Source: Larus michahellis (Eukaryota > Chordata > Aves > Charadriiformes > Laridae). Taken from it: a DNA stretch of 64,000 nucleotides. The stretch spans positions 5,411,001 through 5,475,000 of the forward strand of contig NC_133903.1 of the NCBI RefSeq assembly GCF_964199755.1, written 5' to 3'. A program made the translations under genes and the position numbers. Shown piece after piece: positions 20,135-35,100 of this stretch. The notes under the pieces are model-generated. The model saw nothing but the letters and a program-made list of their open reading frames with translations. It searched no databases and was not told the DNA's origin. Position 1 is the stretch's first letter. Each line of letters starts with the position of its first letter.

Positions 20135-23100
20135 CTGTGGTTGGGAGGATGGGAATTCGGGCAGAGACACAAGAGAGGGGCAAAAGAAGAAGAATTAAAA
20201 TCAAGACTACTGTGTGCTCTCCTTTGGGCCCAGAAACACTGCCCTTCACAGGCTGGCACAGCCTGGCTATTCGTGTGCCATGGTAATCCTCGGCTCTGTC
20301 TCTCTGGACCACGGAGCAGCTCCAAGCAGCTCCCACCTGGGACCATCCCTGCACCGAGCGGGACGAGGCTCAGCACACGCTTGGATTCCCCCCGCGTGCA
20401 GACGGGCCTCGGCTCTCCTGTATCTCCTCCTCCCTTGCAAAGACAAAAGGCCTTTCACTGCCGAAGTACAACCGCTGCTTCTGGGAATAATTCTGGGCCG
20501 CTCTGTCCTGCGCTGCCGGGCTATCGTGGTACAAAATATCAGGGAAACCCATCCAAGGAACTACAAAATGCAAGCTCTTCTTGCAGGGTCTCTTCAGATG
20601 ACACAATGAGTCCTCTCACTGCCTTCCTTAGTGTTCTTGTACAGACAGAATCAGGGACCCGAAAGAAAAGAAGATCTCATTTTGATAAAAATAAACGCAT
20701 AAATGTTCCTAGAACTCAGCAAATAGTTTCAGAGAGGAATCTGCCCATTATCAAAACAATTGAAAAACAATCCTCTGTTTTCCTTCTTCCCCGCTGAATT
20801 AATTGGAAAAAAACATCTCTACTTCTGCAGTTCCCCGAAACCTCAGGAGTTAAGGCTGGGAGAAATAATTAGAAGCGCTCCAATTTTGCGAAGCTACTCA
20901 CCCCTCATACAGCATCGCGATTGTGTAGGAAATTGCCACTACAGCTGTCAGCAGAAGGCCAGCTGGGCTTGCGTGCCTGTTTTGAAAGAGAAGGAAAAGA
21001 TCAGGTAAGTACATGGGCTTATGCAAGACCCGGTTTAGAAAGCGAAATGAGACGCCGGGCTCCATGAGAGCACTCTCTTGCTCATTAAACAGAAGCGAAC
21101 AAAAGGGTTTGGTTTATTTTTTTTTTTTTGTACTTAATGTTAACTGTCTTAGACAGATGTTACTTGGCAAAGTCTCTTCCCCAGCCTACTGCAGCGACTT
21201 CTTTCAAGTCTGATCCCTGCACGTCTCTGCTAAGAGAGCTTCTGCTTTGATGCTAAGTCCTGAGATTATAAGGCTGTTTAATAGCTGAGCAGCTGCTTAC
21301 GTAGCGCTGTGGCTCCCAGCCAGCGCTATAAGGGAAATGCCTGATGTGCACAGCAAGACGGGCCACCCAGGGTGCAGGAGACACCTGGCAGACGGAGCAG
21401 CGTATGGTACCGTATACATCGTAACAGCGTCTGAGCCATGGCAGGGCTGGGGATGGAAAGGGATGGGAAGGGTCATGCCTGCCCTTTCCGGGGCGGGTGC
21501 TGCGCCGGGGCTGGGGGCATGGGCGCTCAGTTCACATTTAAACCCATCTCCAGATGTTTTAGGAACACGTCCTTTCACCTGCCCGAGGCCCAGCTGAACA
21601 CTGTCCTTCAGCAAGAGGTGACCAGGCACAGCATGGGGACCAGTGGCACTCGCCTCACCGCACTGTGGTTATGGGCAGAGGGGCTCGAGGGCTACGGATG
21701 CAACGGGAACAGCCGTTCCTTTTAGCACCGAGGCAGAAGAATTGGGACAAAAAGATCCTCATCACCTCCCGCTCTAAAGAGAAATGTCAACATCGGTTGC
21801 AAACCTGCACTGCCCATGTGGGGACACCTCTCTGATGCTTGGCCTGAAACTGGCTGAGGCAGATGCCAGCGAAGGCTTTGGTAAGGCGCCAGGATTTCAG
21901 TCGGTGGGTTACAGTCCCCAAACCAGGTGCTGAGACCATCCCGTGGTGCGCAAACCCCTCTGGGTGAGAGCGGCCACAGCGTCGGCCATTCTCCGTTCGC
22001 TACCCCAGCACCCACGAGGTCCTGGCCCCATCTCCCCAGTGAGGAGCGTGGCTGTCCCTGGCTCACCACAGGCACCAGCTCCCCCAAAACACCTTTTCTT
22101 GCATCCTCTGCCTCCAGCTAATGGCTGCAAGTGTTGCCCTTAATCAGGACGCTGCTGATTGCCTTTAATTGCTGGTCACAGCTTAGCTCTGAGGGGGGCA
22201 AGCGTTGGCTGTCAGCAAAAAAACCCCACTACTTAGCCGATCCTTGGTGAGGATAATCATCCCACAAACCTTGTGCAAGGGGACTAGTCCTGTCGGGAAA
22301 ACACGCCTTTGGAGAGACAGAACTACCTAAACCTTGTACTGGACCCACTGCCAGGTGCTGCCTGGCCACATCAGTTCCTGGAGAGACGCACACAAATCTT
22401 CACCTTTTCCCTGTTTTCCATTTTGTAATAAGTTTTTTCCCTCATTAGGAAGCATCAGGCAACTTCTTCCTCTCCCAGCCCCCTGCTATTACATGCTTAG
22501 TCATGTCTCCTCCTTGATTTGTATCAGAGAGAACAAATTTGCATGATTGTTTGTTGACAGCAAGACCTCTAATTGCATCATTTGGCTGCAGCTCCAGCTC
22601 TGATTTACACAGCCTGTTGCCATGAGTTAAAACACTTCCCTACCAGAGATACACAAAGCTGTCCCCAAACAGCTAATGCTCCATTTGTCTTGCGGGAGAA
22701 ACCAGGCTGCTCGACGCAGGTGACGAGAAGCATTTGGGTGAGTTGTTTCTCTCTTCTTACGAGCTCGACCTACTTATTGGGCAATGGCTTGTGTTGTAGC
22801 AGCACTGACAATGAGCCGGCCAGGAAGGTTTTGTTATCCTGGCAGGACTTTTTTTGGGGGTAAGAAGTCTGCTTCGGTGTCCCTGGGTGTTGGACGTGGA
22901 ACACCCGCTTTGCCCTTTCCTCCTGGAGCTCCCATTTTTGCGTTGACCGGTGGAGATGCCTTCTCCAGCACACTTGGACACGTTTATTTTGGCCACGGAG
23001 CTGCCATCAGTCGAGCCAGGGATAGCTGCAATATCTCGCAAGGGAGAAAACAGCGGCTCTCGCCCCACGCGATGCTGTTAAGGGTGGACTGGAGTCGGAA

Positions 23101-26100
23101 GGCGGGCTGGCTGGTGCGCTGCCAAGGTTCGCTTACGTTCTGTGGTATGTGCCCTTACAGATGAAAATGAATCATTCCTTTGAGCTCCGATGCCACGATA
23201 TGGAGCGTGATACATCACCGAGGAAGGACAAATACGGTCTACGTTTTAGGTCTGTCCAAAACCAGACAGCAAACACATTCCTCCGGCATTCCTCCCACTG
23301 CTGTGGAGTCAGGACGTTAGCTCTGGCCTCTGAGGGCTGGCACCTAACATCTCCTGAACGCCCTGAGACCTCAGAAGAGACCCAGGACCCCCCAAAACCC
23401 CTCCACAACCCCAGCTGAGATCCCAGGGAAGAGAAATGGTCAAAAACGCCACATGAAGGGTTGTGCAGAGCTTCCCCAGGGCAGGCGGGCGGTGTCCTGG
23501 TGCCACTTTGCACAGCTCCAGCAATTTGTTAACAGCAATTATTTGTCATGCCTCGCTGCCCTTTATGGTGGCAGCCTTTTACCGAGAAAAAGGACGCAAT
23601 CACCCTCTTGTCTCGAGGCGCTTTGAGCTGCTTTTGCCCAGGGTTACTGTGAAAGACCGAGCAACACGCACCTGGTGCAAGGCTGCCCTCCCACAGGGGC
23701 GAAGAAGGGATTTGTGCGGCAGAAACAGCTCAGGAGGGTTCAGCTGGTTCTGCAAAGGTTCTAAGAAATAGTTTGATGCTGATCTTAAACAAATAAAAAA
23801 TATCTTTATAATGCCTCCTGGTCAAATTCCTCCTGCGCGGTTGTAGGGATGGTGGTGCCGGTCACCTCTGGCCGTGGTGTGGTACGGGGTGGGGGGTCAT
23901 CCTGCCCCAGTTCTGTCCCGCTCCCCAGCAATATCCACGCTGCCATCGTGCTGCTGCCAACCCTGTGGCAATTCCATGGCCCCAGCAGGAAGCTCGCTCT
24001 GGCTCCCATGCCCCACATCCCGGAGTTTGGACCCAATCCAGTGTCATGGGTGTTCCGGGAAGGCAAACGGCCTCACGCAGCCAGCCCTGACGGCACCGGG
24101 AGGGATTGTGAGTGCAGAAGGAACAGCAGCAAGGCTCACTGGAGACAGGAGAGGCACCATCAGCTTTACTTATTACCAGGGGCCAGAAAGCGCTGCACAC
24201 GTGGCTGAAAAGGTGACCAGAAAGTGGCAAAGCACTTAATTTTTTTTCCACCGAAGTAGAAGAGAGGTGGTCACACTCAGGCGCACCAGTGCAAAATATC
24301 TAGTGATAACGGCCCGCAATGCTCTACAGGCTCCCGATGTAACACAGACAGGGTTACTTCTCCCAGGCAAATAAATAAAATGTGATATTAAATGAAAACC
24401 ACATAAAACTTGTTACACACAATACAGTATATTGCTCATTTGCGGCTAAATTACAGCCTATTCATTTCCTCCTAAGCAGACTATTAAGCTGTGTTGTATC
24501 ACATGAGGAGTGTTTCGGAAGCGTTATCACCGTGCAGCGGGGGAAAGGGTGCGTTGGCTTGTTTTGCTTTTTTCAGGAGTAATTACAGGGTCACACTGAT
24601 CGCCAGTATCGGTGCCCTGCCCCTGCCGAGTGACACCCGGCATGAATTCGGCCCCGACTGTTGATTTTTCCACGTGCAGAGCCTGCCAAGGACCCCGTTC
24701 AGCTGCAGAGCATTTGCTGATGCTTCCTCTTCCCCAGCACTTGGCCGTTATTTATTTTTCTACAATTAATGCTGCAAGTCTTTTATGACAGCAGAAGATT
24801 TGGCACGCACAAAAATAGTCAGGAAATGAGAAACCAGCCTGTGTTGCACTTTCCCTGCCATTTTGGTTTTTGCTGACTGCCATCACCAAGAGTTTCTTTG
24901 GCCCCTGATGGAACCTTACGCCCTGCCGAGCACAGACCCCACACTTGCCCCGCGACCGGTGCCGTTGGCGGGCTCCTGTACTCACATGAGGGACCAGCCC
25001 AGGTAGACGGCTGTGCTGCCCCAGTACATGGGATTATCCAGGACGCTGAAAGGGAAGTGGGTCACTTTTGCCTCCATCAGGATGCCGAAGTAATCACCTG
25101 CAGAGCAAACAGAGGGTTTCTTGTTAGGCTCCACGAAGCTGTGAGTTGCAGGGGGCTCTGGCACACCGATACGCTCCCCGCACCACGGGGCATCCCTGCC
25201 GGGGAGGCAGAGTAAAGGCAAACGAGGGGTTTTCGCTGCTGATTTCCAGGCTGAGAAAACAGCAACGAAATAGGTTGGCTGTTTACTCCCTGCCTATCGC
25301 CTTTTCCGGGAATGGCTCTTTTGCCCACGAGGAAGGTTTGTGCATTGCAGTGAGGCTACGGCAGCCGCGTCCCTCATCGGGAGGCAGCTCTCGAGGTCCC
25401 AATTGGCTTTCTCATTTGAAAACTGCCCCTCTGATGCCACTTGATGAAGCAGCAAGTGCAGAGGATCAAAACCATTTAATGGGGAAATAAGACCAGCGCA
25501 CTGAAATGGTGTTTCGAGATGTTATAATCACGACCACCACCACCAAATGCCCTCATTCAGTGTCACCCTTATCTCAATAGTTCAGAGAATTTCTCAGAAT
25601 TTGGGAAAATAGCACCTCTGCCTACAAAACACTCAATTATCGGCATGATGATGATAATAGGTGATTGTCATCTGTAATGAGGAAAGCTTTCAGAACTGTC
25701 AGCATCCAACCAGCTTCCTATCTACGTTGGAGTAATCCTTCCACCCTCCTGAAAGGAGCCTGGAAAAGAAATGACAAGCAAGGAGATGTTGTGCAGCTTG
25801 TGAGCGCCATTTCGGGGCTGGGGTGCCGAGCTGTGATTTCTGCTGGTTTTATTTGCGAGATCACAAAGCCCAGCAAGGAGTTTGCTCCGTGTCCACCGCA
25901 GAAGACGCAGCCTCAATCGGCGAGGAGCAGCGCCGGTGCATCAGCCCAGGGAGCTGCCACTGCCCTGGGTCGGGTTCCCAGCTCTGCTGCCAGCCCGTTC
26001 TCTGACCCTGGGCAAGTTCCCTCCGTCCCTCCTGGTGCTATTGTGCACCGATCATAATATCAGTCTTTCTTAGAGCGCAGAGGGTGGTGAGGATTAATGT

Positions 26101-29100
26101 ATGGTGAGAAAGTGCTTGGGAATCCAGATAAAAGGCATTACAGGAGTACAAACTATTCAAGGTTATTATTATTACCTGGATCGTAGCGTAATTTCTTTGA
26201 CCTCACATGGTGCAAAAACATTTATTTCTAAGGATAAACAGCGCCTGCCCAATTAGACAATGCTTTTGGGCTTTAACTACAGGCCACTAAGTGAGATAAT
26301 TGCCTGGTATTCATACTATATGTTCTCACAGTTACTTGGCAATGCATCTCTGAGATTGTTCTGGTAGAAAGAACACATCACCCCCTGCCACAGCCCATTT
26401 CTCTGCTTTCTTATGTGTCAAAATGCTTCATTATAGCCTGCCCGCCCTCGCCTTTGGGCTGAACACCTCGCTCCCCAAACGGCGCCGGCAGCGGGGAGGT
26501 TTGCACAAAGCCCCGTGTCCGTGGGGCTGGCAGGGGCTTATCTCAGCCCGGCACCGGTGGGGCCCTGGGACCCTGCGGGCAGGCTCCCTGCAAGCAACAA
26601 CACACAGCAGCTGGGGGGAGCAGGCAGCTCCCCCAGGACACAAGCTTTTCCAACGTAAACCCCGCCTCTAAACCCACACACTTAAATGAACACGACCACC
26701 AGAGAGGACCTGCAGTATTTTTATAGCCAAGCGGGTGCTAAGGTTTGCACGGCATCAGCCTGAGTGTCTCCTGTGCCTCCATTAAGCCCTCAAATCAGGA
26801 ATTGGCTCCTTGTTAGGCTGGGGGACTTTGGCATCTAATTTGAGTTATTTTTTGCTGGAGGTCAGTGTAACCATGTCGCTTTGGATCCATCCAGTGTAAC
26901 CACAGACGCCTTGGACACGGCAGCAAAAAGCCATTTGATGCCCTCCACAAGGTCCCCCTCGGTCCCCGGAGCCTGACCTAGGCTGAAGCACCACCTCTGC
27001 TTCTCCCCGGGGAGCCGCTGGCTTCGCCATAGCCCAGTGACAGACTTCGGTCAAGTCAGATTTACTTGAAATCTTGGTCAGCGCTGGAAGGAACCGCGCT
27101 CGGGTGCGAGACAGATGGGCTCAGACAGGCAGAGCTGCCTCTTGGTGCCCTCGGCCTCCGGGAAGCCAAGCTCTCCTTGCTACGTTTGTTGGGGAACAGG
27201 GCAAATTGTGAGGCAGATGGTGCTGAACCGATGCCCGAATCCCTGCGAGGGCCTGGTGCAGAGACGGGGTGCCGGGGGGATCGCTCTGCAGGGGAGGAGG
27301 CTGCCGGGGCGAGGGGCCGCATCCAGCCCCTGCAAACAGAGGCTGGGGTCGGTGCTGCTGTGCAGGAGACGGGGCGGCACAGAAAGGCGCGTTGCAGAAG
27401 GGTGACTCACGCCGCTCCCGCTGCACCGTTTAGCCCACACTTAAGAGACAGTGCTCTGCAGCCGCTCCAAAGTTTAAATACGCTGTTAATCTAACAGGCA
27501 GCCCCGATGCGGTCTCTCTGCCCTGCCTGGTTCAGCCCTCACTGCTGTAGGAAAACCCAAAAGGGAAGGGTCAAATGCTGTTCCTGTAAGTTTTTGAAGT
27601 GCTTGGGTGTCAGAGGCTCTCTCAAAACTTTCCTCAAGTTCAGGTATTGACTGTGAGAAGATGGATGACGCTATAACCCCCTTCTTGCCAAAGCCGCGCA
27701 GCCCTTCGCTACCTGCAGTCAGAAGTGCCATCAGTGCTGGGGGACCCTGCTCTTCCCGCAGTGCCAGCACATCCCTGAAACCACGTACGCAGGAGGCCGT
27801 TGGAAGTACCAGTGCCAGGTGAGTCCTGAGCAAGAGAACATCCCACGTGAGATCCTCAGAGACCTGCAGACCCCTTGTCTTCCCCACGGCTGGGTAAGAA
27901 ACCACTCTGAACAGCATTCTCCATTAAGAGTTTGCTGACTTGGACTCATGGGGGCTTGCATTGGGCTCAGATGCTATAGGTTCAAGGATGGACGCTCTGT
28001 GGGGCTCCAGTTGGGCCATTCCTCGGTGTCAGAGGTCCTGAGCCAGCCTGGCTGCACCAGCACATGGTCTTGGCATCTCCCCACCCTGACTCAGCTCTAC
28101 CCCAGTGCCCAGGTTAGCAGAGGGAGCTGGCCTCACTCCCTGCTGCGCCATGCAAGGCTTGGAGCCATGCAGACTCAACCTGGTGCGCTGGTGGCAGGGA
28201 GAGCCTCCATCGGTATGGAGGATGGAGCAGAAGCACCCAAAACGGACCACTAGCGCCTGCCTCTTCCCGCCCTGGGGGATACGGAAGCCACCGGCCACGC
28301 AGAGCAGAGGGGGACAGGGCCACGCTCACTGCTTACGCTAAGCCTGACTCACTTGTTTGCTTTTCTCCAGCGGTTCAAGTCCAGTGGATCCTCCTGGTCG
28401 GATGAATCAGGCTTTACGTAAACAACCCCAGACCTGGCTGAAGTTCAGGAGCATTCAAGCAGCTCTTGCTGGTGGGTACTCCTGCGCCTGGCCTCTCAGG
28501 ACATGTCTCCACAGGCACAGCATCGTTCCTGGGGGCTGCGGGTGATTTTGGAGGATGCCGGTGCCCGGTAGCAGGTGGACAGGGGTGTAACGTGGGGCCA
28601 GGAGCGGGGTCGCGCAGATGAAGGGCGAGGGCACACATTCAGGAGTGCTGAGCTCTATTTCTGGTGGCAGGATCTTGGCCAACTCAACACATTTCTTTGC
28701 AACTCCACTTGAAACCAGGAAGGCTTATTACCTCCCTCTCCTCTTCCTGGCGACGCTGCAGGAGCTAATTGAATTTGGTTTGTAAAGCACTTGCAAAAGC
28801 ACAGCCTAAATGCAGTGTCAAAGCTTGGGCTGTGATTATTTCAGCCAGCGGGAGCTGCCCCTTTCCTCAGATATTTATTGTTCCTGTCTCTATTTTATTT
28901 TTATGAATTCCACACATACTGGCATGTTTTTAAAGTCAACAAGGCTAATAGAATTACTCTCTAAATGTGCAAGCAGGCACAGTGGAAAATGCCTTCTGCC
29001 ATAAAGCGGCAGATAAAAGAATCTGTCAGCGAACGTCAGGTTTATTGCAGAGGGGAGAGCAAACGAGATCTTGCTTCGGCGCGTGTGTCGAGCGCGTGGG

Positions 29101-32100
29101 GGCTCAGAGCAAGGCTGCCGGACAGCTCGCACCCGCTGGGCCGGTGCCGACCCGCTCGCGGGGTCTGCACTCGGGGTCCCTTTTCTGGAGAGCATTTGGA
29201 CCGTCAGACGATCAGCTGCTTTCTAAAATTTCAGGCTTGACACTGAAGGTGATGGGACTCACCGTATAAAACCACTGCACCATCTTCTCCGTGCGAGGTA
29301 ACAGCATGGTTGGAGATCACGCTTTGGTACCACAAAGCCCCGAATCTAACAGCCCCGAAGGCAAGGCCAAGGAAATTCTTACAGGACTCTGCCCTAGCAA
29401 GAGACCCCTGCAAGGATTCGAGCAACCTGGTCTAGTGGGAGGTGTCCCTGCCCAGGGCAGGGGGGTTGGAACGAGATGATCTTTAAGGTCCCTTCCAACC
29501 CGAACCAATCTATGATTCTACAATTAAATGCACCTTCTGGTAAAGCTGTTGAATTTTTAGCGCTTACCTAGGAATGTCCCAGTGAATCCCAGTGCTAAGA
29601 AGCTGGAGATGACAAACAGGGTCCCTACAGCCAAGATGGCCAAGCCCGAGTAATAGGCCCAGTGGCAGTCCAAGCCCTCCAGCTTCGGCTGGCTCTTCAT
29701 GGCTTCCGTGAAGCTGTGGGAGAGAAAACAAGGACTGTTAAAAGCAGTAACTCATTACTAACATCACCCACCTCTTCCTGGGAGATGCGGAGCTTTGGGA
29801 GAGGATGCTGCTGAGGAGGACCCTTCACTAGGTCCCTTCTTCCACCTGGACCTACTCAACCTCCCAATGGGGGAAGCAAGGAGCTGAAGCCTTGTGAGCA
29901 GCTTGACCTGGGACATCTATTTCTACTTGCAATCCTTGCTCACTCCTCGAAATGCCAACCCCACTGAACTGCAATATCAAAACCTTTGCCTTCCTCGCCA
30001 AACCTCAGGTTTCATCGTGACCGGGAGCTCTGGGAAAGACGCCCCTGCAAAATGCTGGAGGCTGCGATGCCTCGGCACAGGACTTGATGGGTTGGGAACA
30101 TTGGCTGGGTTATCTCGTGCTCCCACCCCCGTTCCTCTCCATCAAAATATTTTGCAGCGTTCATGTGTTAGCCACGTGCCCAGGAGTGATTCACGGCTGA
30201 GGGCTGACAGTCAGGGGGAGGACTGGAACAGCGAAAGGAAAATACTAGAGACACGCATTTTCAAGTGCGAACACAGCTTCTCGGCTCCAGGCTTGCTCAG
30301 GCATTTCAGGTCTGACCTTCCAAACACTCGTTTGTGAGTAGAGTAATTGCGACCCCTCCTTTCAGCCCCCTGAACTTTGCCCGGAGCAGGGCTTGGCATC
30401 TCCCATCCCTCCGATACAAAGGTATGACTACAAAGGAGACGACACTGTGATTAAAAAAAAATGCCCATTAATAATAGCGAGAGGAGATAACAGACCCGCA
30501 GAGCCGTACACAGTGTTTCTCCACATGTTGCTGACACATGAGGTAGGAAACTTTGAGCCTTTTTTTTAATGAGCACCCTGGAGGCTGAAATTCAAGTGGA
30601 ATAACAGCTCTCCCGCGCCTCCGGCCACCGCTGCCGGGTCAGGAGAGCAGCTCCTGCCTGTGCTGCTGGGCTCCTCGGGTGGAAAGTGGTTCCATGACGT
30701 TACTTGCAGGGCTTGGGATAGATTTTTTTTTCTCCGATGTCCAGCTTCCCTAAGCCCCGCAAATCCCTGGATTTTCTCTGTTGCCCAAATGAGAGCTGAG
30801 AGGCAATCCTGCCTGCCCTGCTGGTGGACAAGCGGTTGGAAACGCACCTTTCGAAGACTCAAAGACCAGACGGCAAGCTACCTGCAGCAAGCAAAGTCCA
30901 GGATGATATGTAAACCCCATGGTTTAGGGACCTGGATGATGGTTTTTATTTTCCTTGGAGCTCGTTCCTAATCGGTTTTCTACTGTCGGGGAGTTTTTAG
31001 GACCCCAGAGCAAGCCATTTAATCTTCACTTTGTACCGGAGCAAGGAAACAAAACACGGACTAAATGTAACATACTTGGGAGTGAACAAGAACACGGCAC
31101 CTTGGCGATCTACACTCTGCGCCCACCACTGGAAATTACAGAGAAATTCCCTTTTCCAGGGAGCTGAGGACAGGCAGGGGAATGACAGCGTGGCCCCGGG
31201 CGATGTAACGACACATGTCCCCGGGCTGGCCCTCCTCCAGCGCCTGGCACCTCCCTGCTCTCACCAGGCTCACGTTCCTTCAGCTTAAAATCAGTGCCGG
31301 TGGGAACACACAAACCCGGCTGCGACCTGAAGCAGCAGCAGCTGCACAACCCTTTGCATCACTTCCCCGCTATTTATTTTTAAATGACACGAGTCTCCGC
31401 CATGAGAAAGCCCAAAGCTGCATCCCGGCTGCTAACGCTGCCTGGGTTTGGGAGGAAAGCAACCCCCCTGCGGGGACGTCCCCATCCACCGGAGCAATCC
31501 CGGCCTGGCCGTGCTCTCACAGCACAATGTGACATCCCCGGGGATGCTCGGGAGCTCCCGCAGAGGAAGATGCTAATGCCTTTTCACAGCAGTGGGGGTT
31601 TGACTCCGCATCTGGCCAGGACCAGGACCTCTCCGATCTCACAGCAACCAAAAAACGCTGCTGGTGATCCCCAGGGAGGCAGGTCTGGGAGAGCAGCACC
31701 GAGCTGGCCCCCGCCTGGATCCCAGCCCCCAGCAAAGAGACGGGAGAGCAGAGAGAGGTACAGCTAGAGCCCAGCGCTGCTTCTCGCTCCAGATGAACTG
31801 GATTCACGCTATCTTTCATCCTTGAGGCTCATCTATCCTATGCTAGAGACCTGACTTGGCCTCGGAGCAGGAGAAAAACAAAGGTGGCTTCAAGAGCATG
31901 AACTGGTTGACTGTGAATCAGCCCCTGAGGTTTTGCAACCAGCACGTGACACGGTTTGTTCTGGCAAAGCTGTCTCCCCTGCTCCAGATGATCCCATCCT
32001 TCCTTTTCATGGTCGGATGGGCCTGCATTAGTTACCCTCATCAGCATGTCTTGCTGGGTCCCCTGCTGTTTGGCTTACAGCTAGAGAGGGAGGTGTTTGC

Positions 32101-35100
32101 ACGGAGATAATGGACTGCCTTTCCCTCTAGTGATGTTTTATATCTTCCTAAACACACTCTCTATTTGCATTAAACATGATGCGCGCAGGAGTTTTCAGAA
32201 TTGGTAAATAAACCTTTTAAGCATTTATGATGCTGGGCCACGACAAGCAGCACGGAGTCGTCAATTATTCTGGCATCCGCAACTGCTCCTCGGCGGTGGG
32301 GGAGCCTCAGCGCGCCGCATTTCACCCTCCCGGGCAGGGGGAGGACAAGGTGTTGGCCATCTCCCTTGCTGGGGGAGCTAGTCATGCAGCCAATTTGTCA
32401 TTAAACCGGTCCCTTTCACCATGTGCCTCTGAGTCACGTTTCTTACAGCATTTATTTCTGGCTGCACGACAAGGCAGCGGCCCAGCTCGGCACCCAAGAG
32501 GACACCAATTAAAACCACGCTTTGTCCCAGTACCTGGAAATGCTTTATGTGCCGAGCGGAGCGATTGCCATGGTGAGGAGCATCCCTCTTGCCAGCGCAG
32601 CCGAGGGGTGGGTGGGCTGTGACCTACTTTAATTACATACCCGGCTGCTATCAGGAGGATGTCTGCCATGGCGGGGGGGGTGGGGGGAGGACCCTGGGAG
32701 GTGCCCCCAGTTTTAGCAAATGGAAACTGGGAAAACGGGCCTTCCCGTGACATCTCCCCACGCTTGTCAGTGTGAAGTGTGATACCAGAGGCACCCGTTC
32801 TCCGCCCCAGCGGGGAAAAAAAAACCAAATCCACCAGCTCGGCTCTGGCCAAATGGGCAGATTCGGCCAATTCCTGGCAGGGTGGGAGCAGCGGCGGCGG
32901 CTGCGGTCGGGCTGCGCAACGGCCACAGGGTTCTGCACGGGGAAGCCGAAGCAGCCGGCGTCCTTCTGCCCACCCTTCCCAAAACAGAGACACGCTGGCT
33001 CAGCCACCCAGCTGCTGCTGCATGCGTGCCGCTGATTTTTGAGAATCACAGAACGATTTGGGTTGGAAGGGACCTTTAAAGGCCATCTAGTCCAACCCAT
33101 TGCCACCAGCAGGGACACCTTCAATTAGTCCAGGTTGCTCAGAGCCCCGTCCAACCTGACCTGGAATATATCCTGGGATGGGGTATCTCCCACCTCTCTG
33201 GGCAACCTTGGCTAGTACTTCATCACTCTGACCATAAAAAATGTTTTCCTTGTATCTAGTCTGAATCTACCCTCTTTTAGTTTACTGCACAATAAGCCAC
33301 ACGAACTGTAAAAACACACAAAATGGTATGGAATCACGGGGCCGGAGATGTCAAACGGGTGGGCTCTCAGGAAGAAAGTGGGAGTGAGGGAAATCGGCTG
33401 CAGGTCCCCTCGCTGGGACACAGTGAGGGCACGGGGCCAGGTTTGCCCAAACAGGCGCCGATTTACCCAACTGGAGAATGGCGATTGCGACACCAGAAAA
33501 CTTACCAAACCCGCAGCCCAAAATACATCCCCAAAGGACGCCTGGAGCACAAAGCAAACCTGGAAATACTGTATGAAGAGAGAAGCTGAGCTTTTTAGGT
33601 CTCTGGGCCTCCCTCGATGGCCCACAGTCAGCATATTTTGCAATCCCTTCCCCACAAAGGAGGGCAAAGATCTCATCCAGCAAACTGGGTCACTGCTGGG
33701 AGCAGCCCAGCAGTGCTCCCTCTGCCTGATCCCAAAAATCAGCCTGGAAATCGCGACTGGCAACTGCAATTGGAGCAGAATTGGGGCAGGGGCCAGCGAG
33801 CAGCACGGAAGCAGCGGTGGTGTAGGCATCCATGGTTTCGGAGGCAGCAGCCGGCGCTGCAAGTTTCCGTGCTGCTCACCATGAGGGACGTCGATCCGTC
33901 CCCCATGCCCGAGGTTTTGTTCCTCTTGGCAAAAAGAGGCAACGGGGGTCAAACCATCCAGCGGTGCCCAGCGACACACGCTGCAACAAAAGATCTTGTT
34001 CATTTGGAAAACAAAAAAAACCCAACAAACAACCCCGACGACACTAAAATCGTCCTGCCAATACCACTGGCAATTGTTAGCCCAGTCATCATCTTCACAG
34101 CTTCTTTTGCCAATAATGACTTCGCTTTTCTGCCAGCACTGGTGTGCATGTTATTTAGGTCAGCTGGGGGCTGTGGCAGCTTCTCCCCCCACCTCACATC
34201 TCAGCTGCCCAGTTTCCTCATCCAGATGCCCGGCAGCCATGCCGGCGTGGACACAAGGTGCTGTTGGCCACCTGGGGCTTTTCCCAGACAGCCACCAGAG
34301 ATTGCTGGCAGCGTGGCTCAGAGGCGACATCAGCTCCTTCAGGCCACGCTCGATACCCATCGTCACACTCGGTCACTTCTGCACAAAAGGCCACGTGGTT
34401 CTCGGATCGATACGGTTTACACCATGGTACCAGCTCGAAAAATTAAATAGCATTGAGCGTAAAGCCGAGAGGCACTACCAGGCAATGACAAACAACCCCT
34501 TCCCTGTGCAAAATCCCATCCCACGGTTGATTCATTTTCCTGGAAGCATCAGCTCCAAGCGAGAAGCCCATCCATGCAGGAGGGCAATACCCAGTGACTG
34601 GCATCAATGAAGGACTTCACGGCAGCGCGGTACCCACCGAGCATTGCCAAAGCGCTGCCCTCGCTCAGCCTCTGCGGGGCTCACTCCCACCGGAGGCATC
34701 ACAGCCCCAGGCACCCCAAGACCCTCACATCTGCAAACCCCCCCATTCAGGGTGTGCATGTCGGTGTTCCCTTTAAAGGTCAGGCAAACGCCCCCAGACC
34801 CTTAAGGTGGGAAGTTCATAAGCGCCCTGTGTACAAAACCACCCGCACACCCCAAATTCCTGGCCGGAATTTGCCAGGGCGTGCAAAAGGCAGCGCAGGA
34901 GGGCTCGGAGGCAGCGCCAGTGGCTAACGGTAGAGCTGATGCAAGGAAAGATACCAACAACGTGGTAAGGCAGGAGAGATCGACACTGGACGTAAGTCCG
35001 GAGGACAGTAAAGATTGTCATGTCCCATGTCACACAGATAAGAGTCATAAACCCCTGGGGTGGTGCGCACAGCGCAGACGGTTCAAAAGTTCAGGAATTG

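Noticed and set aside
28371-28381. GGTTCAAGTCC resembling a tRNA B box
   Set aside because: No matching A box or cloverleaf can be built around it, and the flanks do not pair as an acceptor stem.
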